Below, in pieces: positions 44,380 through 54,038 of a stretch of 64,000 bases of DNA (position 1 is its first letter; each line of letters begins with the position of its first letter). The position numbers were made by a program, and so were the translations under genes. The DNA is taken from assembly GCF_003149185.1 (NCBI RefSeq), contig NZ_QGDO01000008.1, positions 1 through 64,000 on the forward strand. The letters are read 5' to 3'. The notes beneath the pieces are model-generated. The model had not been told where the DNA came from and did not search any database. It worked only from the letters and a program-made list of their open reading frames with translations. This DNA comes from Sediminitomix flava. Lineage in GTDB: Bacteria; Bacteroidota; Bacteroidia; Cytophagales; Flammeovirgaceae.

Positions 44380-45781
44380 ATTTCCATTTAGATAGCCAAG
44401 GATCGTTGGTGCGTTCTTGGAAGTTTCTGAGTTGACTGACCATCGATTTCAACATCTCTTGATGATGTGGCGAGTTGATCAGGTTTACGGTCTCGTTCGG
44501 GTCATTTTTTAGGTCATAAAGCTCAAATTGTGGATGATGTAAAAAGCTTTCGATGCTGCGTTGCCCGTAATTTTCCATCTCATTTTGCGCTACATATTGC
44601 CAAGTCGCCGATGCCCAAAGGTCTGAGGCAAAAGGATAAGTGAGTGGGTATGCAATATTGTAGATCAGCTTGTAATCTTGGTTTCGGATGACACGCATGG
44701 GGTAATACATCGTCACTTCATGAAAGTTGTGCGCCGCATAGATTTGCGCTGCTCCTTTTGCATTTTTATCTTCCAATACTTTTTTGAAAGAAAGCCCTTG
44801 CACATCTTCCAATGCATTTCCGGTGGCCAATTCATACAGCGTAGGGCTAAGATCAACCCAACTTACAAGCTGATCTCTTTGTGTTCCTTTATCATGTTGA
44901 TTGGGCATTTTCACGATAAGTGGCAATTCCATTCCTGCTTCATAAAGCATTGTTTTTGCTCCTGGGAATGCCACTCCGTTATCTGAAAGGTAAAGAATTA
45001 TGGTATTCTCGTATTTCCCGTTCTTTTTCAAAATAGAAATCAAACGAGCAACACCTTGATCCACCCGACTTACGGACTCATAATATTGCGCTAATTCTTG
45101 ACGTGTGGCTTCTGTATCTGGCAAGAAAGGAGGTACAATTACTTCTTCTGTGGTGTAACTAAGCGTTTCAACTCCCTTGTAGCCTTCTTTTTTATTTCCA
45201 AAAACATCGGGTTTGTAAGGATGGGATTCAATGACGCCTCCACCTCTGTGTGGATCGCAGGTACAGAAATAAAGGAAAAACGGTTTCTCTGTCTTTTCAA
45301 TAAAAGCTTCGCAGGTTTCTGCCATCGAAACCGGATTTCGGCAATTGCCACCTAAAACGGTCTCAAATTTATAAACAGCTTCTGGCGCAAGATGGTATTT
45401 CCCGATTCTTGCTGTCTGATAGCCTGCTTCCTTCAAGTATATGGGCAGACTTTTCTCTCCATCAAATGTACTAAAATGATGGTATGCATGTGCATGTCCG
45501 TAATGCCCAGTACTGTGTCCGAATTTTCCCGTTAAAATCACCGAACGGCTGGCGCTACAACTTGCCGAAGTACAAAAAGCATTATTAAAACGGATGCCTT
45601 CGTTGGCTAATTGGTCAATCGCTGGCGTTTTAATCACAGGATTACCATAAGCCCCAATGGCTTCTTTTCCATGATCATCAGCGATAATCATTACTATATT
45701 CGGGGCTTTCTGTACTTGGGCTCTCAATACGGATGGCATGCATAAGAAGCACAAGAGTAGTACATAATTTTTGTTTTGCAT
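44372..45781 (-). CDS. S1 sulfatase (sulfamidase-like group), secreted
   Basis: A 469-residue sulfatase with a signal peptide (1-21). The formylglycine site is Cys75 in SASCSASRSVILTG, the C-x-A-x-R form rather than C-x-P-x-R, which still allows conversion. MIIADDHGKEAIG gives metal ligands, YLSDNGVAFPGAKTMLYEAG the second metal/sulfate region. The short length and C-terminal layout recall heparan N-sulfatase-like S1_8 members. It is first gene of a two-gene - strand operon with GH43. Confidence 0.87.
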   Translation of the reverse strand: MQNKNYVLLLCFLCMPSVLRAQVQKAPNIVMIIADDHGKEAIGAYGNPVIKTPAIDQLANEGIRFNNAFCTSASCSASRSVILTGKFGHSTGHYGHAHAYHHFSTFDGEKSLPIYLKEAGYQTARIGKYHLAPEAVYKFETVLGGNCRNPVSMAETCEAFIEKTEKPFFLYFCTCDPHRGGGVIESHPYKPDVFGNKKEGYKGVETLSYTTEEVIVPPFLPDTEATRQELAQYYESVSRVDQGVARLISILKKNGKYENTIILYLSDNGVAFPGAKTMLYEAGMELPLIVKMPNQHDKGTQRDQLVSWVDLSPTLYELATGNALEDVQGLSFKKVLEDKNAKGAAQIYAAHNFHEVTMYYPMRVIRNQDYKLIYNIAYPLTYPFASDLWASATWQYVAQNEMENYGQRSIESFLHHPQFELYDLKNDPNETVNLINSPHHQEMLKSMVSQLRNFQERTNDPWLSKWKYE

Positions 45782-46021
45782 ATGATTTAGGTGAGGTTAG
45801 AATTTGATCTGATCTACTTTCAAGCTACACTAAAAAAGTAGCGACAAATTGTTCGATTAGTTACATTCTTAGGCCAATCCGTTAAAGTTGAGTCTTGTTA
45901 TTCAAATCGTCCATTTCTAATTTTAATAGCTCATTTGTAGCATTTTATTGTACAAATGAATTATCTAAGCCTTGCGGCAAAAAGTACTTTTAAGTGTGTT
46001 TTTAACAAAAAATTAAATGGC

Positions 46022-47821
46022 ATGAAAAAGTACCTAGTTTTACTTCTTGTTTTCGTTTCCGCAATGCCTCAGATGCGAGCGCAAGAGATTAATGGCGCAT
46101 ATCAAAAGTGGCACACGCTTAGTTTTTCTTTTAAGGGGCCAAAAACCGAAGAAAATGCCCAACCCAATCCATTTACATCTTATCGTTTGGATATACTTTT
46201 TGAAAATGAAGATGAAAAAGTTTGGGTTCCTGGATATTTTGCGGCAGACGGAGATGCTGCGAATACTTCAGCAAGCAAAGGTCATATTTGGAGAGTGCAT
46301 TTTACCCCCAATAAAATAGGTAAATGGACGTATAAAGTCCGTTTTCTGAAAGGTGAAAATGTAGCGGTATCAGATGCTCCTGAATTGTTTGAAAGTGCGG
46401 GTTTTATGGATGGAATAACAGGTGAATTTGAAATTTCAGCCTCAGATAAAGCAGCGGATGACTTGAGAGCCAAAGGCCGTTTACAATATAATGGCACTCG
46501 TTATCTGCGGTTTGCAGAAACAGGAGAAGTGTTTTTGAAAACAGGGGCAGACGCTCCCGAAAACTTGCTTGCCTACCAAGATTTTGATGGGACTTTTCAT
46601 ACCGATGGACATAAAGATCATTTGGTGAAAAAATGGGAAGCCCACCTACAAGATTGGAGAACGGGTGATCCGACTTGGCAAGACGGAAAAGGGAAAGCCT
46701 TGATTGGAGCAATCAATTATTTGGCGGCGCAAGGCATGAATGCTTTTTCATTTTTGACCTTAAATATTGTTGGTGATGACCAAAATGTATTCCCTTATGT
46801 AGATTATACAGATTATACCCGTTTTGATGTTTCCAAATTGGCACAGTGGGAAATCATTTTTGCGCATGGCGAACGAAAGGGCATGTTCTTGCACTTCAAA
46901 ACACAGGAAGTAGAAAATCAAGGGCTTTTGGATAAAGGTGATACAGGACGAGAACGACGTTTGTATTATCGTGAATTGATGGCTCGATTTGGGCATCATT
47001 TGGCTTTAAATTGGAATTTGGGAGAAGAAAATGGTTTATGGACAAAAAGGTTTAGAACTGTCCCTCAGACTACAGCACAACGAATAGCCATGGCAGATTA
47101 TTTTGCTGAAAATGACCCTTACCAACACCATTTAGTGATCCATAACGGTCAGTATTATGATGATCTTTTGGGCAATAAATCAAAATTAACGGGTATTTCG
47201 CTACAAACCCATCAAGTTGATTTCAGACAAGTTCATCCACATATTTTGCATTGGCTCAAAGCCTCTGAAGAAGCAGGAAGACCTTGGGTGGTCAGTTGTG
47301 ATGAGCCAGGAGATGCCAAGCATTCGCTCGTTCCAGATAAAGATAATCCTACGCATGATGTGGCTAGAGCGGCAGCACTTTGGGGCACTTTTATGGCAGG
47401 AGGTACAGGGGTAGAATGGTATTTTGGCTACGATCATGAACATTCAGATCTTACCTGTGAAGATTGGAGAAGTCGTCATGAAATGTGGCAACAATCCCGT
47501 TATGCTTTACAGTTTTTCAGAAAGCTTCCAGTCGATCAGATGATTGCAGACGATGATTTTGTAGCAGGTAAAAATGATTATTGCTTCTACAAAAAGGGAG
47601 AAATCTATGTGATTTACCAAAGAAAAGGAGAAGCTTTTACAGTAGATTTACCCAAAGCGAAAACTTTCAACATCCGCTGGTATAACCCAAGAACAGGAAA
47701 GTTTGTGAAAGCGCAAAAAGCCGTACAAGGAGGTTTACAAGAAATTGCTGCGGCTCCAGAATTGGACAAAGATTGGACGATACTGATCGAAGATGCCGCA
47801 AATACACAAATCAATTTTTAG
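46022..47821 (+). CDS. Secreted DUF5060-like/clan GH-A glycosidase
   Basis: A 599-residue protein. I chose ATG 46022 over 45956 since it starts a clean signal peptide (MKKYLVLLL, ending MRAQ). Domains: DUF5060-like beta-sandwich (about 22-110, NPFTSYRLDILF...VPGYFAADGDA), TIM barrel (about 150-500) with candidate acid/base Glu335 in WNLGEENGLW and nucleophile Glu428 in VSCDEPGDA, and a C-terminal collagen-binding-like sandwich (about 510-590). Such proteins occur in marine glycan loci with varied substrates. It is divergent from the sulfatase/GH43 operon, across a 240 bp shared promoter region. Confidence 0.75.
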   Translation: MKKYLVLLLVFVSAMPQMRAQEINGAYQKWHTLSFSFKGPKTEENAQPNPFTSYRLDILFENEDEKVWVPGYFAADGDAANTSASKGHIWRVHFTPNKIGKWTYKVRFLKGENVAVSDAPELFESAGFMDGITGEFEISASDKAADDLRAKGRLQYNGTRYLRFAETGEVFLKTGADAPENLLAYQDFDGTFHTDGHKDHLVKKWEAHLQDWRTGDPTWQDGKGKALIGAINYLAAQGMNAFSFLTLNIVGDDQNVFPYVDYTDYTRFDVSKLAQWEIIFAHGERKGMFLHFKTQEVENQGLLDKGDTGRERRLYYRELMARFGHHLALNWNLGEENGLWTKRFRTVPQTTAQRIAMADYFAENDPYQHHLVIHNGQYYDDLLGNKSKLTGISLQTHQVDFRQVHPHILHWLKASEEAGRPWVVSCDEPGDAKHSLVPDKDNPTHDVARAAALWGTFMAGGTGVEWYFGYDHEHSDLTCEDWRSRHEMWQQSRYALQFFRKLPVDQMIADDDFVAGKNDYCFYKKGEIYVIYQRKGEAFTVDLPKAKTFNIRWYNPRTGKFVKAQKAVQGGLQEIAAAPELDKDWTILIEDAANTQINF

Positions 47822-47849
47822 GAGATCATTTTTATGCTTCAATTAATAA

Positions 47850-48066
47850 TAAGTACTAGGACAGATGTTTTCGGGATAAAAATTTACTGTTCTTAGAGTT
47901 GCTCTAAGAACTCATAAATGGAAGAGAGAGTCTTCAGACTCGAAAAATGTATATAAAATCGAGTCTGAAGACTCTTACTCTCATCAATCAAACCTTAGAT
48001 GTTGCACTCGCTAGCTTCGCAAATTCTAAGGATAGTATTACCCATTTTCTTATGTCCTAGTACTTA
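47850..48066. mobile_element. MITE-like element with 14 bp terminal inverted repeats
   Basis: TAAGTACTAGGACA (47850-47863) and TGTCCTAGTACTTA (48053-48066) are perfect inverted repeats bounding a 217 bp non-coding unit. Inside lies a palindromic core (47886-47992) that recurs inverted at 62050-62143. No transposase and no clear target duplication are seen. Confidence 0.55.
47886..47992 (+). repeat. Dispersed palindromic repeat, copy A
   Basis: It begins ACTGTTCTTAGAGTTGCTC and holds TTCTTAGAG/CTCTAAGAA, then GAGTCTTCAGACTCGA paired with TCGAGTCTGAAGACTC. The reverse complement of 62050-62143 follows the same order with a few differences. Confidence 0.8.
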
Positions 48067-48115
48067 AGTTATCGAAGAACATAATTCTCAGAAAGTAATT
48101 ATATTCTAAATAATA

Positions 48116-48152
48116 AAAGCCCTGTTTCTCATTTAAGATGAAAAACAGGGCT
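48116..48152 (-). terminator. Terminator of the 45-residue ORF
   Basis: AAGCCCTGTTT pairs with AAACAGGGCTT, downstream (on the - strand) of the small ORF at 48201-48338. Confidence 0.7.
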
Positions 48153-48200
48153 TAATAATGTCCTCTTGATTTAATAATGGTGTTACTTTACTATTTCTAT

Positions 48201-48338
48201 TTAGGCCAATGCCGATAAGCCAAAAAAGAAAATAGCTAATGTAAATGCTAATACAGAATAGATAAGCAATAAATGGTTTCTATTCTTTTTCATGACCCCA
48301 ATGGGCTTCTTGTAAAATGCTAGAAATGATTTTATCAT
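48201..48338 (-). CDS. Small membrane protein, 45 residues
   Basis: A 45-codon ORF: basic, amphipathic N-terminus (MIKSFLAFYKKP, then a second Met and KKNRNH) followed by one membrane segment (about 23-44, LLLIYSVLAFTLAIFFFGLSAL). It sits alone in an 836 bp gap and is followed by its own terminator (48116-48152), which supports it being a real gene. No family is recognised. The next 320 bases upstream (48339-48657) hold its presumed promoter and the terminator of the GH27 gene. Confidence 0.5.
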   Translation of the reverse strand: MIKSFLAFYKKPIGVMKKNRNHLLLIYSVLAFTLAIFFFGLSALA

Positions 48339-48604
48339 AATTTTTCCGGTTTGTTTGTAAATCGCATGTGTAATAGGTGTTGGAAAGATACTTGTATAAT
48401 ATTATACTTGCTTGTTCATTTAAGTCTATCAATTGCCTAATTGACTAAATGGGTACTAATATTTAGTTTTTAGAGAGGGGGGTATTTTAATCCGATATGT
48501 AGAAAATGTACTTTTCCGTATAAAATGTATCTCTCAGGGTAAAGTCGTCCATATGATATATTTTTTTGTAGAAATTAAAAGGCGAAATCTATATCTCAAA
48601 TATT

Positions 48605-48645
48605 AATTTTAGCCCAAGAAAGTTTATGTTCTTAGGCTAAAATTT
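48605..48645 (-). terminator. Terminator of the GH27 gene
   Basis: AATTTTAGCC pairs with GGCTAAAATT, with an inner AAGAA/TTCTT pair. It lies 13 bases beyond the stop codon. Confidence 0.75.
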
Positions 48646-48657
48646 AATCATCTTAAA

Positions 48658-50085
48658 TTACAATTTTGCAATTCTTCTGTCCTTTGATTGACTAGGAGTA
48701 AGACGATAAAGAGCAGAACCATGAGCAGGGATTTTACGAGAAAGTTTTCCTTTTAATTTCCCTTCTGTTTTTCCATCCCACAAATTTTTAACAGTACAGC
48801 TTCCTTTCAATCCAAGTTCTTTCCAGCTCACTGATACGTCAGTATCTTCATCTGAAAGATTGAATAAACCAATATTGTAATCGCCAGACTCAGGCATACG
48901 ACTAACCCAAACTACAAGGTCCCCTTTTCTAGTTAGTTCCTTACTCAAAATCCCTTTTTGGTTAACATCGATTACATCTTGATTTGTCAAAAGTGATTTT
49001 ATATACTCAGAGTTATCAGGCATGTCTCCACCCATCATTAGAGGTGATCTCATGATTGCCCAAAGGCTCATATGCGTACGTTCTTCAACATCTGTAAAGT
49101 TTGACTCTCTTTCATCTCCGTGAGGGCCTCTTCTAGAAATCCATCCTAATTGTAGCATATCTGCATCAGGCCAATTGTTAGGCGCGCTAATGTTCGCCCA
49201 TTGCGCACATAATTTGAATTGCTTTTTCAGTAACGACCACTCATCCCAAAAGTCTTTAGAGATTCTCCACATATCACCGCAAGCTTGCACGTGCTCTTTG
49301 TGCTCGTATTTCATATTAAGCGATAAACTCAATAACATTGGGCGTTCAGCTTGATTTACAGCTTTTCTGAATGCTTCTGCCTCAGATGCTCTGTAGGTAT
49401 AGTTTTCATGAAGGTCAATATCATCCATTTTAATAAAGTCTACTCCCCATTCTGAGTAGAGCTCCAATAAAGAATTATAATAAGCTTGTGCACCTTCTTT
49501 ATCCATGTCCACCCCATACATTTGGTTTAACCAAGGACAGATAGATGTAGTATCCGCAATCATTTGAGTTGTGATACCGTCTGTTCCTTTTATTGGAGAA
49601 TTAGCCCAATGCGCTTGTCTCGGGATACCTCTCATGACATGGATACCGAATTTCAGACCTAATGAGTGCACATAATCGGCTAACTCTTTAAATCCTTTTC
49701 CATTAGCTGAAGATGGGAATCGTCTTGGATCTGGTAGGAGACGTCCAAACTCATCCATTGCTAACCATGGTACAGGAGCATTATCTTTTTTCAAACGGAA
49801 TTGAGGCGGGTTATTCTGTATACTTCCTGGAGGGTGAGGGTATGACCAACAGTAATCAACCACCACATATTCCCATCCATATTGTTTCAGATTTTCAGCC
49901 ATATATTTGGCATTGGCTCTTACCTCATCTTCTGTAACTGCAGCTCCATAACTATTATAGCTATTCCAACCCATTGGAGGGGTAGGAGCTAAGTTCAATT
50001 TGTTTTTGTCTCCAAATTCTACTTTTTGTGCGAAGCCTAAACTTGAAATGCACAAGAATAGAGCACTTATTAAAATTCTCTTCAT
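48658..50085 (-). CDS. GH27-type alpha-galactosidase, secreted
   Basis: A 475-residue protein with a signal peptide (1-19). GH27 marks: LAPTPPMGWNSYNSYG (about 32-47), YVVVDYCW, GLKFGIHVMRGIPRQ, nucleophile Asp221 in VDFIKMDDIDLH and acid/base candidate Asp309 in NWPDADMLQLG. The C-terminal beta-domain (about 385-470) is normal. It removes terminal alpha-galactosyl or related residues. An alpha-galactosidase beside sulfatases suits a sulfated galactan, but other GH27 specificities exist. It is divergent from the sulfatase at 50432. Confidence 0.85.
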   Translation of the reverse strand: MKRILISALFLCISSLGFAQKVEFGDKNKLNLAPTPPMGWNSYNSYGAAVTEDEVRANAKYMAENLKQYGWEYVVVDYCWSYPHPPGSIQNNPPQFRLKKDNAPVPWLAMDEFGRLLPDPRRFPSSANGKGFKELADYVHSLGLKFGIHVMRGIPRQAHWANSPIKGTDGITTQMIADTTSICPWLNQMYGVDMDKEGAQAYYNSLLELYSEWGVDFIKMDDIDLHENYTYRASEAEAFRKAVNQAERPMLLSLSLNMKYEHKEHVQACGDMWRISKDFWDEWSLLKKQFKLCAQWANISAPNNWPDADMLQLGWISRRGPHGDERESNFTDVEERTHMSLWAIMRSPLMMGGDMPDNSEYIKSLLTNQDVIDVNQKGILSKELTRKGDLVVWVSRMPESGDYNIGLFNLSDEDTDVSVSWKELGLKGSCTVKNLWDGKTEGKLKGKLSRKIPAHGSALYRLTPSQSKDRRIAKL

Positions 50086-50431
50086 CTTATTTTACTTCAA
50101 TAATCCCAACTTTATTCAGAATGACATCAATCTTAGATGTTGATGTTACACCTAAAGTAGTGAGCACATAAAAAATCGATTGACTAAAATCATATTATTG
50201 TTTTCCCATAAGTCCATTCGGTTGATTTGAGCAATTCTATTGTGCAATAGTGAAAAAATAAGGGGCTTTACTACACGAATTCTCAGTTAAGACAATTCAA
50301 AAATTGAAGAAAGCTATTGTAAAAGTAGGACTGAATGTAACTTACAGCAGATATCATTGATTAAGATTGAAGGTTTTTGATAACCGTATTTTTTGATTTG
50401 GGAATAACTTGGTGACATAAATACAGGTAGA
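50086..50431. other. Divergent promoter region (GH27 / sulfatase)
   Basis: 346 bases with no gene; both neighbours start outward from it. No clear promoter or operator motif was identified. Confidence 0.4.
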
Positions 50432-52042
50432 ATGAAAAATAGAACTGTAATATGGAAAGGCTTTTTGATGCTGTTAATCGGTCTATCATTTTGTAACACA
50501 AAAGGAGTTGCAGAGAATGAAAAGCCAAATAAAAAAAGTAAGAAATCACCCAATATCATCTACATTATTGCAGATGATTTTAGCTATAAAGATTTAAGTA
50601 TTTATGGGCAAAAACAATATAAAACTCCAAACTTAGATCAACTATGTAAACAAGGAATCCGTTTTTCACAGGCATATTCTGCCTCTGGAGAATGTGCTCC
50701 TTCTCGATCTAGCGTGATGACGGGACTTCACACTGGTCATGGACGAGTAAGAGTTAATAGTAGTGCAAGAGGACAAGATCACCTTCTAGATTCTGACATA
50801 ACAGTAGCGGAAGTATTGAAATCTGCAGGTTATGCAACAGCTTTTATTGGTAAATGGGGAATTGGACAGCCTCAAACAGAAGGGGTGCCTTATAAACAAG
50901 GATTTGATTATAGCTTTGGGTATTATGATCAAGTGAGGGCTCATACTTTTTTCCCTGATTATCTTTGGGAAAATGATAAGAAAATTACATATCCAGCCAA
51001 TGCAGGGTTTGATATGAATAAGCGTTATGCCAATAATATTCCTAATCCACCAAAAGAACTTTTGAATAGTTATGATGAGCAAGGAAAATTGATTCTTGAA
51101 GAGGTTGCTGACCCTCAGAATGCTGTTTTCTCTGAGGCTGTTTTTGAAGAAAAAGCTTTAAATTTTATCGATAAACATTCTGAAGAACCATTCTTTCTTT
51201 ACTATGCAACTCAGCTACCACATGGGCCTGTGATTATTGACAGTTTAGGGAATATGAAAGACCGAGTTGATATTCCTCAGAAGCAGAGAGAATGGGCCGC
51301 TATGGTTCAACGAATTGATACTTTTACAGGAACATTGATTGAAACTCTTAAGAAGAAAGGGATTTATGAAAATACAGTCATCGTTTTTTCTTCAGATAAT
51401 GGCTATTCAATGGCAGGGTATATGGGAAGAGGAAATGCCCCAAAATGGGAAGATGACCCTTGGTTAAAAAACAAAGGTCCCTTTACTGGAGGAAAATTCT
51501 CGATTTTTGAAGGAGGATGTAGAATACCATTCTTTATGACTTGGGAAGGACATATCCAACCATCTATAGTTCAAAAAGCAGTTTGGTTACCCGATTTATT
51601 CAGTACCTTTTCCGAATTGGCAAACATAAAGGAGGTTCCTAAAACTGATGGAAATAGCTTAGTTCCGTTTTTCAAAAATGAGAATACAGATATTTTCAAT
51701 GATCGAGCACTTTACTTTTCAAGACAAAGAGCACAGGCTGTTCGTAAAGGACCTTGGAAAGCATTCAGAGCAGATAGTGATGCTCCTTTAGAATTGTATT
51801 TGGTGGAAGAAGATACTTACAATGAAAATAATTTAGCTAAAGATTACCCAGAAGTAGCCATAGAAATGGAAACAATTATGAATGAATCTCATGAGCCTTC
51901 TGAGTGGTATTGGAATCCTTGGGAAACCCGAAAAGACTTCGAGGAAAAAAAGAAGAAAGCTAAAGAATTAGGGCAAGACCTTCCGACTATTAGACCTAAT
52001 AATATTGATAGATTACCTTGGGAGAAAAAAGGAGATTCCTAA
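50432..52042 (+). CDS. S1 sulfatase (arylsulfatase A-like), exported
   Basis: A 536-residue sulfatase with a signal-like N-terminus (hydrophobic 7-22). The formylglycine site is Cys88 in SGECAPSRSSVMTG (CxPxR). IYIIADDFSYKDLSIYGQ carries metal ligands; GKWGIGQPQ, LPHGPVI and FSSDNGYSMAGYMGRG complete the active site. The long C-terminal tail (WYWNPWETRKDF...) is rich in charged residues. It is a different subfamily from the three CNPSR sulfatases in the window, so the target glycan probably carries more than one kind of sulfate ester. Confidence 0.87.
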   Translation: MKNRTVIWKGFLMLLIGLSFCNTKGVAENEKPNKKSKKSPNIIYIIADDFSYKDLSIYGQKQYKTPNLDQLCKQGIRFSQAYSASGECAPSRSSVMTGLHTGHGRVRVNSSARGQDHLLDSDITVAEVLKSAGYATAFIGKWGIGQPQTEGVPYKQGFDYSFGYYDQVRAHTFFPDYLWENDKKITYPANAGFDMNKRYANNIPNPPKELLNSYDEQGKLILEEVADPQNAVFSEAVFEEKALNFIDKHSEEPFFLYYATQLPHGPVIIDSLGNMKDRVDIPQKQREWAAMVQRIDTFTGTLIETLKKKGIYENTVIVFSSDNGYSMAGYMGRGNAPKWEDDPWLKNKGPFTGGKFSIFEGGCRIPFFMTWEGHIQPSIVQKAVWLPDLFSTFSELANIKEVPKTDGNSLVPFFKNENTDIFNDRALYFSRQRAQAVRKGPWKAFRADSDAPLELYLVEEDTYNENNLAKDYPEVAIEMETIMNESHEPSEWYWNPWETRKDFEEKKKKAKELGQDLPTIRPNNIDRLPWEKKGDS

Positions 52043-52065
52043 TAATTGAATTATGTGTAAATAAT

Positions 52066-52100
52066 AAAACCACTTATGGACTCATTCCTTAAGTGGTTTT
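52066..52100. terminator. Terminator between convergent sulfatase and MFS genes
   Basis: AAAACCACTTA pairs with TAAGTGGTTTT, flanked by T and A runs. Confidence 0.82.
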
Positions 52101-52170
52101 ATGTTTTTGATGTAAAAAGTGAAAGAAGAACGAACAGTTTCTCTCTACAGATTTTATCAATGAAGATTAC

Positions 52171-53454
52171 CTAAGCCATTTGTTTTAAATAATCATTTTC
52201 GCTCTCTCTCAAGTTTTCTTTACGAATCTTATTGATATTGATAATTGCCATGATTGAAACAATGATTGCAATTACAAATAGCCCTGAGAAAATGTACATT
52301 GTATCAGTATAGCTTCCAGTTAAATCCTTTACATAAGCAGCCAATTGTGGTCCAACAAGACCAGCGGCAGCTTTAGCCGTTAAAGAATTTCCATGGATTG
52401 CTGAAAGGTTTTTAGTACCAAAAATATCTCCGATGTATGCAGGGATAGTTGCAAAAACACCACCATAACAAGAGATGATTACGAAGATAAGTAATTGGAA
52501 GAACCACGGATCAGTTGCTTGAGGAAGTAACATAAATGCAACTGCTTGAATTATAAAGAATATCGTATAAGTTACTGGTCGACCTACCATATCTGAAAAA
52601 CTGGCCCAACCGATACGTCCTAATCCATTAATTAGCCCCATCGTACCAACCATGGTAGCAGCAGCCTTTACACCAAGTCCTGCAACATCTTGAGATAGGG
52701 GAGCAGCTACTGAGATAATAGCGATACCGCAAGTAATCGTAATGAAAAACATTACCCACAAGTAGTAAAAACGTTTTGTTTTCAGAGCTTCAATAGAAGT
52801 TAGTTGTGCTAAGTCTTGTTTAGCTTTTGAAGAACCTTCTTTATTATCTTCCGCTTCAAAACCTTTTGGCGCCCAACCTTCTGGTGGTGGAGCAAGATAT
52901 TGAGCTGAAATTACCATTACTGTCAAGTAAATTGCACCAATCAGATATAGCGTGTATGGTATGTTAAGTACAGACATGAAGTACTGTAACATATTACTGG
53001 CAACCAACGATCCAAATCCAAAACCCATTATTGCTAACCCAGTTGCCAAGCCTCTTCTGTCGGGAAACCATTTAACTAAAGTGGCTACAGGGCTGATGTA
53101 ACCAATCCCCATACCAATACCTCCAATTACACCATATCCTAAGAAGAATAAGTAAAGGTTTTCCAATTCAACAGAAAGTCCTGCAATCATAAAACCAGCG
53201 CCATAGAAAGCTGCTGCTAGAAAACTACTTTTTCTTGGTCCAATACGCTCTACCATTCGACCAAGAAAGGCTGCTGATAGCGCCATACAAATGATGACAA
53301 TACTGAATGCCCATGCTGTCTCTTTAAATGCCCATCCAACTTCTTTCAGTAGTGGTGCTTTCAAAACACTGTAAGCATATACAGCTCCAATTGATGTGTG
53401 AATACCAACTGCTGAGGCTGCAATAAGCCAACGGTTTCTCATTTGCCCTGTCAT
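52171..53454 (-). CDS. MFS transporter, OFA (oxalate/formate antiporter-like) family
   Basis: A 427-residue protein with twelve predicted membrane segments. OFA marks: WLIAASAVGIHTSIGAVYAYSVLKAPL in helix 1, GRMVERIGPRK in the loop 2-3 position, GIGMGIGYISPVATLVKWFPDRRGLATG in helices 4-5 and a second half starting FYYLWVMFFITITCGIAIISVAAPL. Characterised members move oxalate, formate, lactate or pyruvate. The position at the edge of the glycan cluster suggests export or uptake of a small acid, but the link is not shown. Confidence 0.85.
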   Translation of the reverse strand: MTGQMRNRWLIAASAVGIHTSIGAVYAYSVLKAPLLKEVGWAFKETAWAFSIVIICMALSAAFLGRMVERIGPRKSSFLAAAFYGAGFMIAGLSVELENLYLFFLGYGVIGGIGMGIGYISPVATLVKWFPDRRGLATGLAIMGFGFGSLVASNMLQYFMSVLNIPYTLYLIGAIYLTVMVISAQYLAPPPEGWAPKGFEAEDNKEGSSKAKQDLAQLTSIEALKTKRFYYLWVMFFITITCGIAIISVAAPLSQDVAGLGVKAAATMVGTMGLINGLGRIGWASFSDMVGRPVTYTIFFIIQAVAFMLLPQATDPWFFQLLIFVIISCYGGVFATIPAYIGDIFGTKNLSAIHGNSLTAKAAAGLVGPQLAAYVKDLTGSYTDTMYIFSGLFVIAIIVSIMAIININKIRKENLRESENDYLKQMA

Positions 53455-54038
53455 GATTAATAATCTTTTGTAAGTTTAAGTTGATACAGTATTCGTGGAT
53501 TTTTAGAAGCTTTTTTTCTTGTTTTCGAGTAGTTTACTATTGTATTTCAAAGCTCTCCTTTACCGATTCCCGAATATCTAGAGTTTAATTATTTTGCAAA
53601 TATTTGAAAAAATATAGGCTTATTCTAATGATGTTGCTCAGATTTTAGAATTGATTTAGAGAAGTTATAAGTAGATGATTTGTTGATTTAAGTCATTTTA
53701 GAATTATATGTTGCTGATGCGCTGTGCGTTGAAATAATATATTTAAAATTCACTCAAATTAACTTAACGGGCTATTATCTTAAAATTTAAGAATATTATG
53801 ATAATTATAAGATGAGATTACTAGCTAAACTTCTATAAAGTAGAAACCATCTCAGTCAATTCTCACTTTTTTAAAGGTTTGTGTTCAATTGAAATATCCG
53901 ATCGGACTAGTATTTCAGACGTATTGATTGATATTAATTGAGAATTAGATACCTGGATGATGAATAATATTTAATTTTGAATGATACTATTCTTCAACTA
54001 AAAGAAGGAAATAAACAAACTTTGGAGTCAATACGATT
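53455..54038. other. Divergent intergenic region with palindrome
   Basis: 584 AT-rich bases without a gene. TCCGATCGGA (53897-53906) is a perfect 10 bp palindrome flanked by GAAATA and TATTTC, 132 nt before the next gene: a weak operator candidate. Confidence 0.35.
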
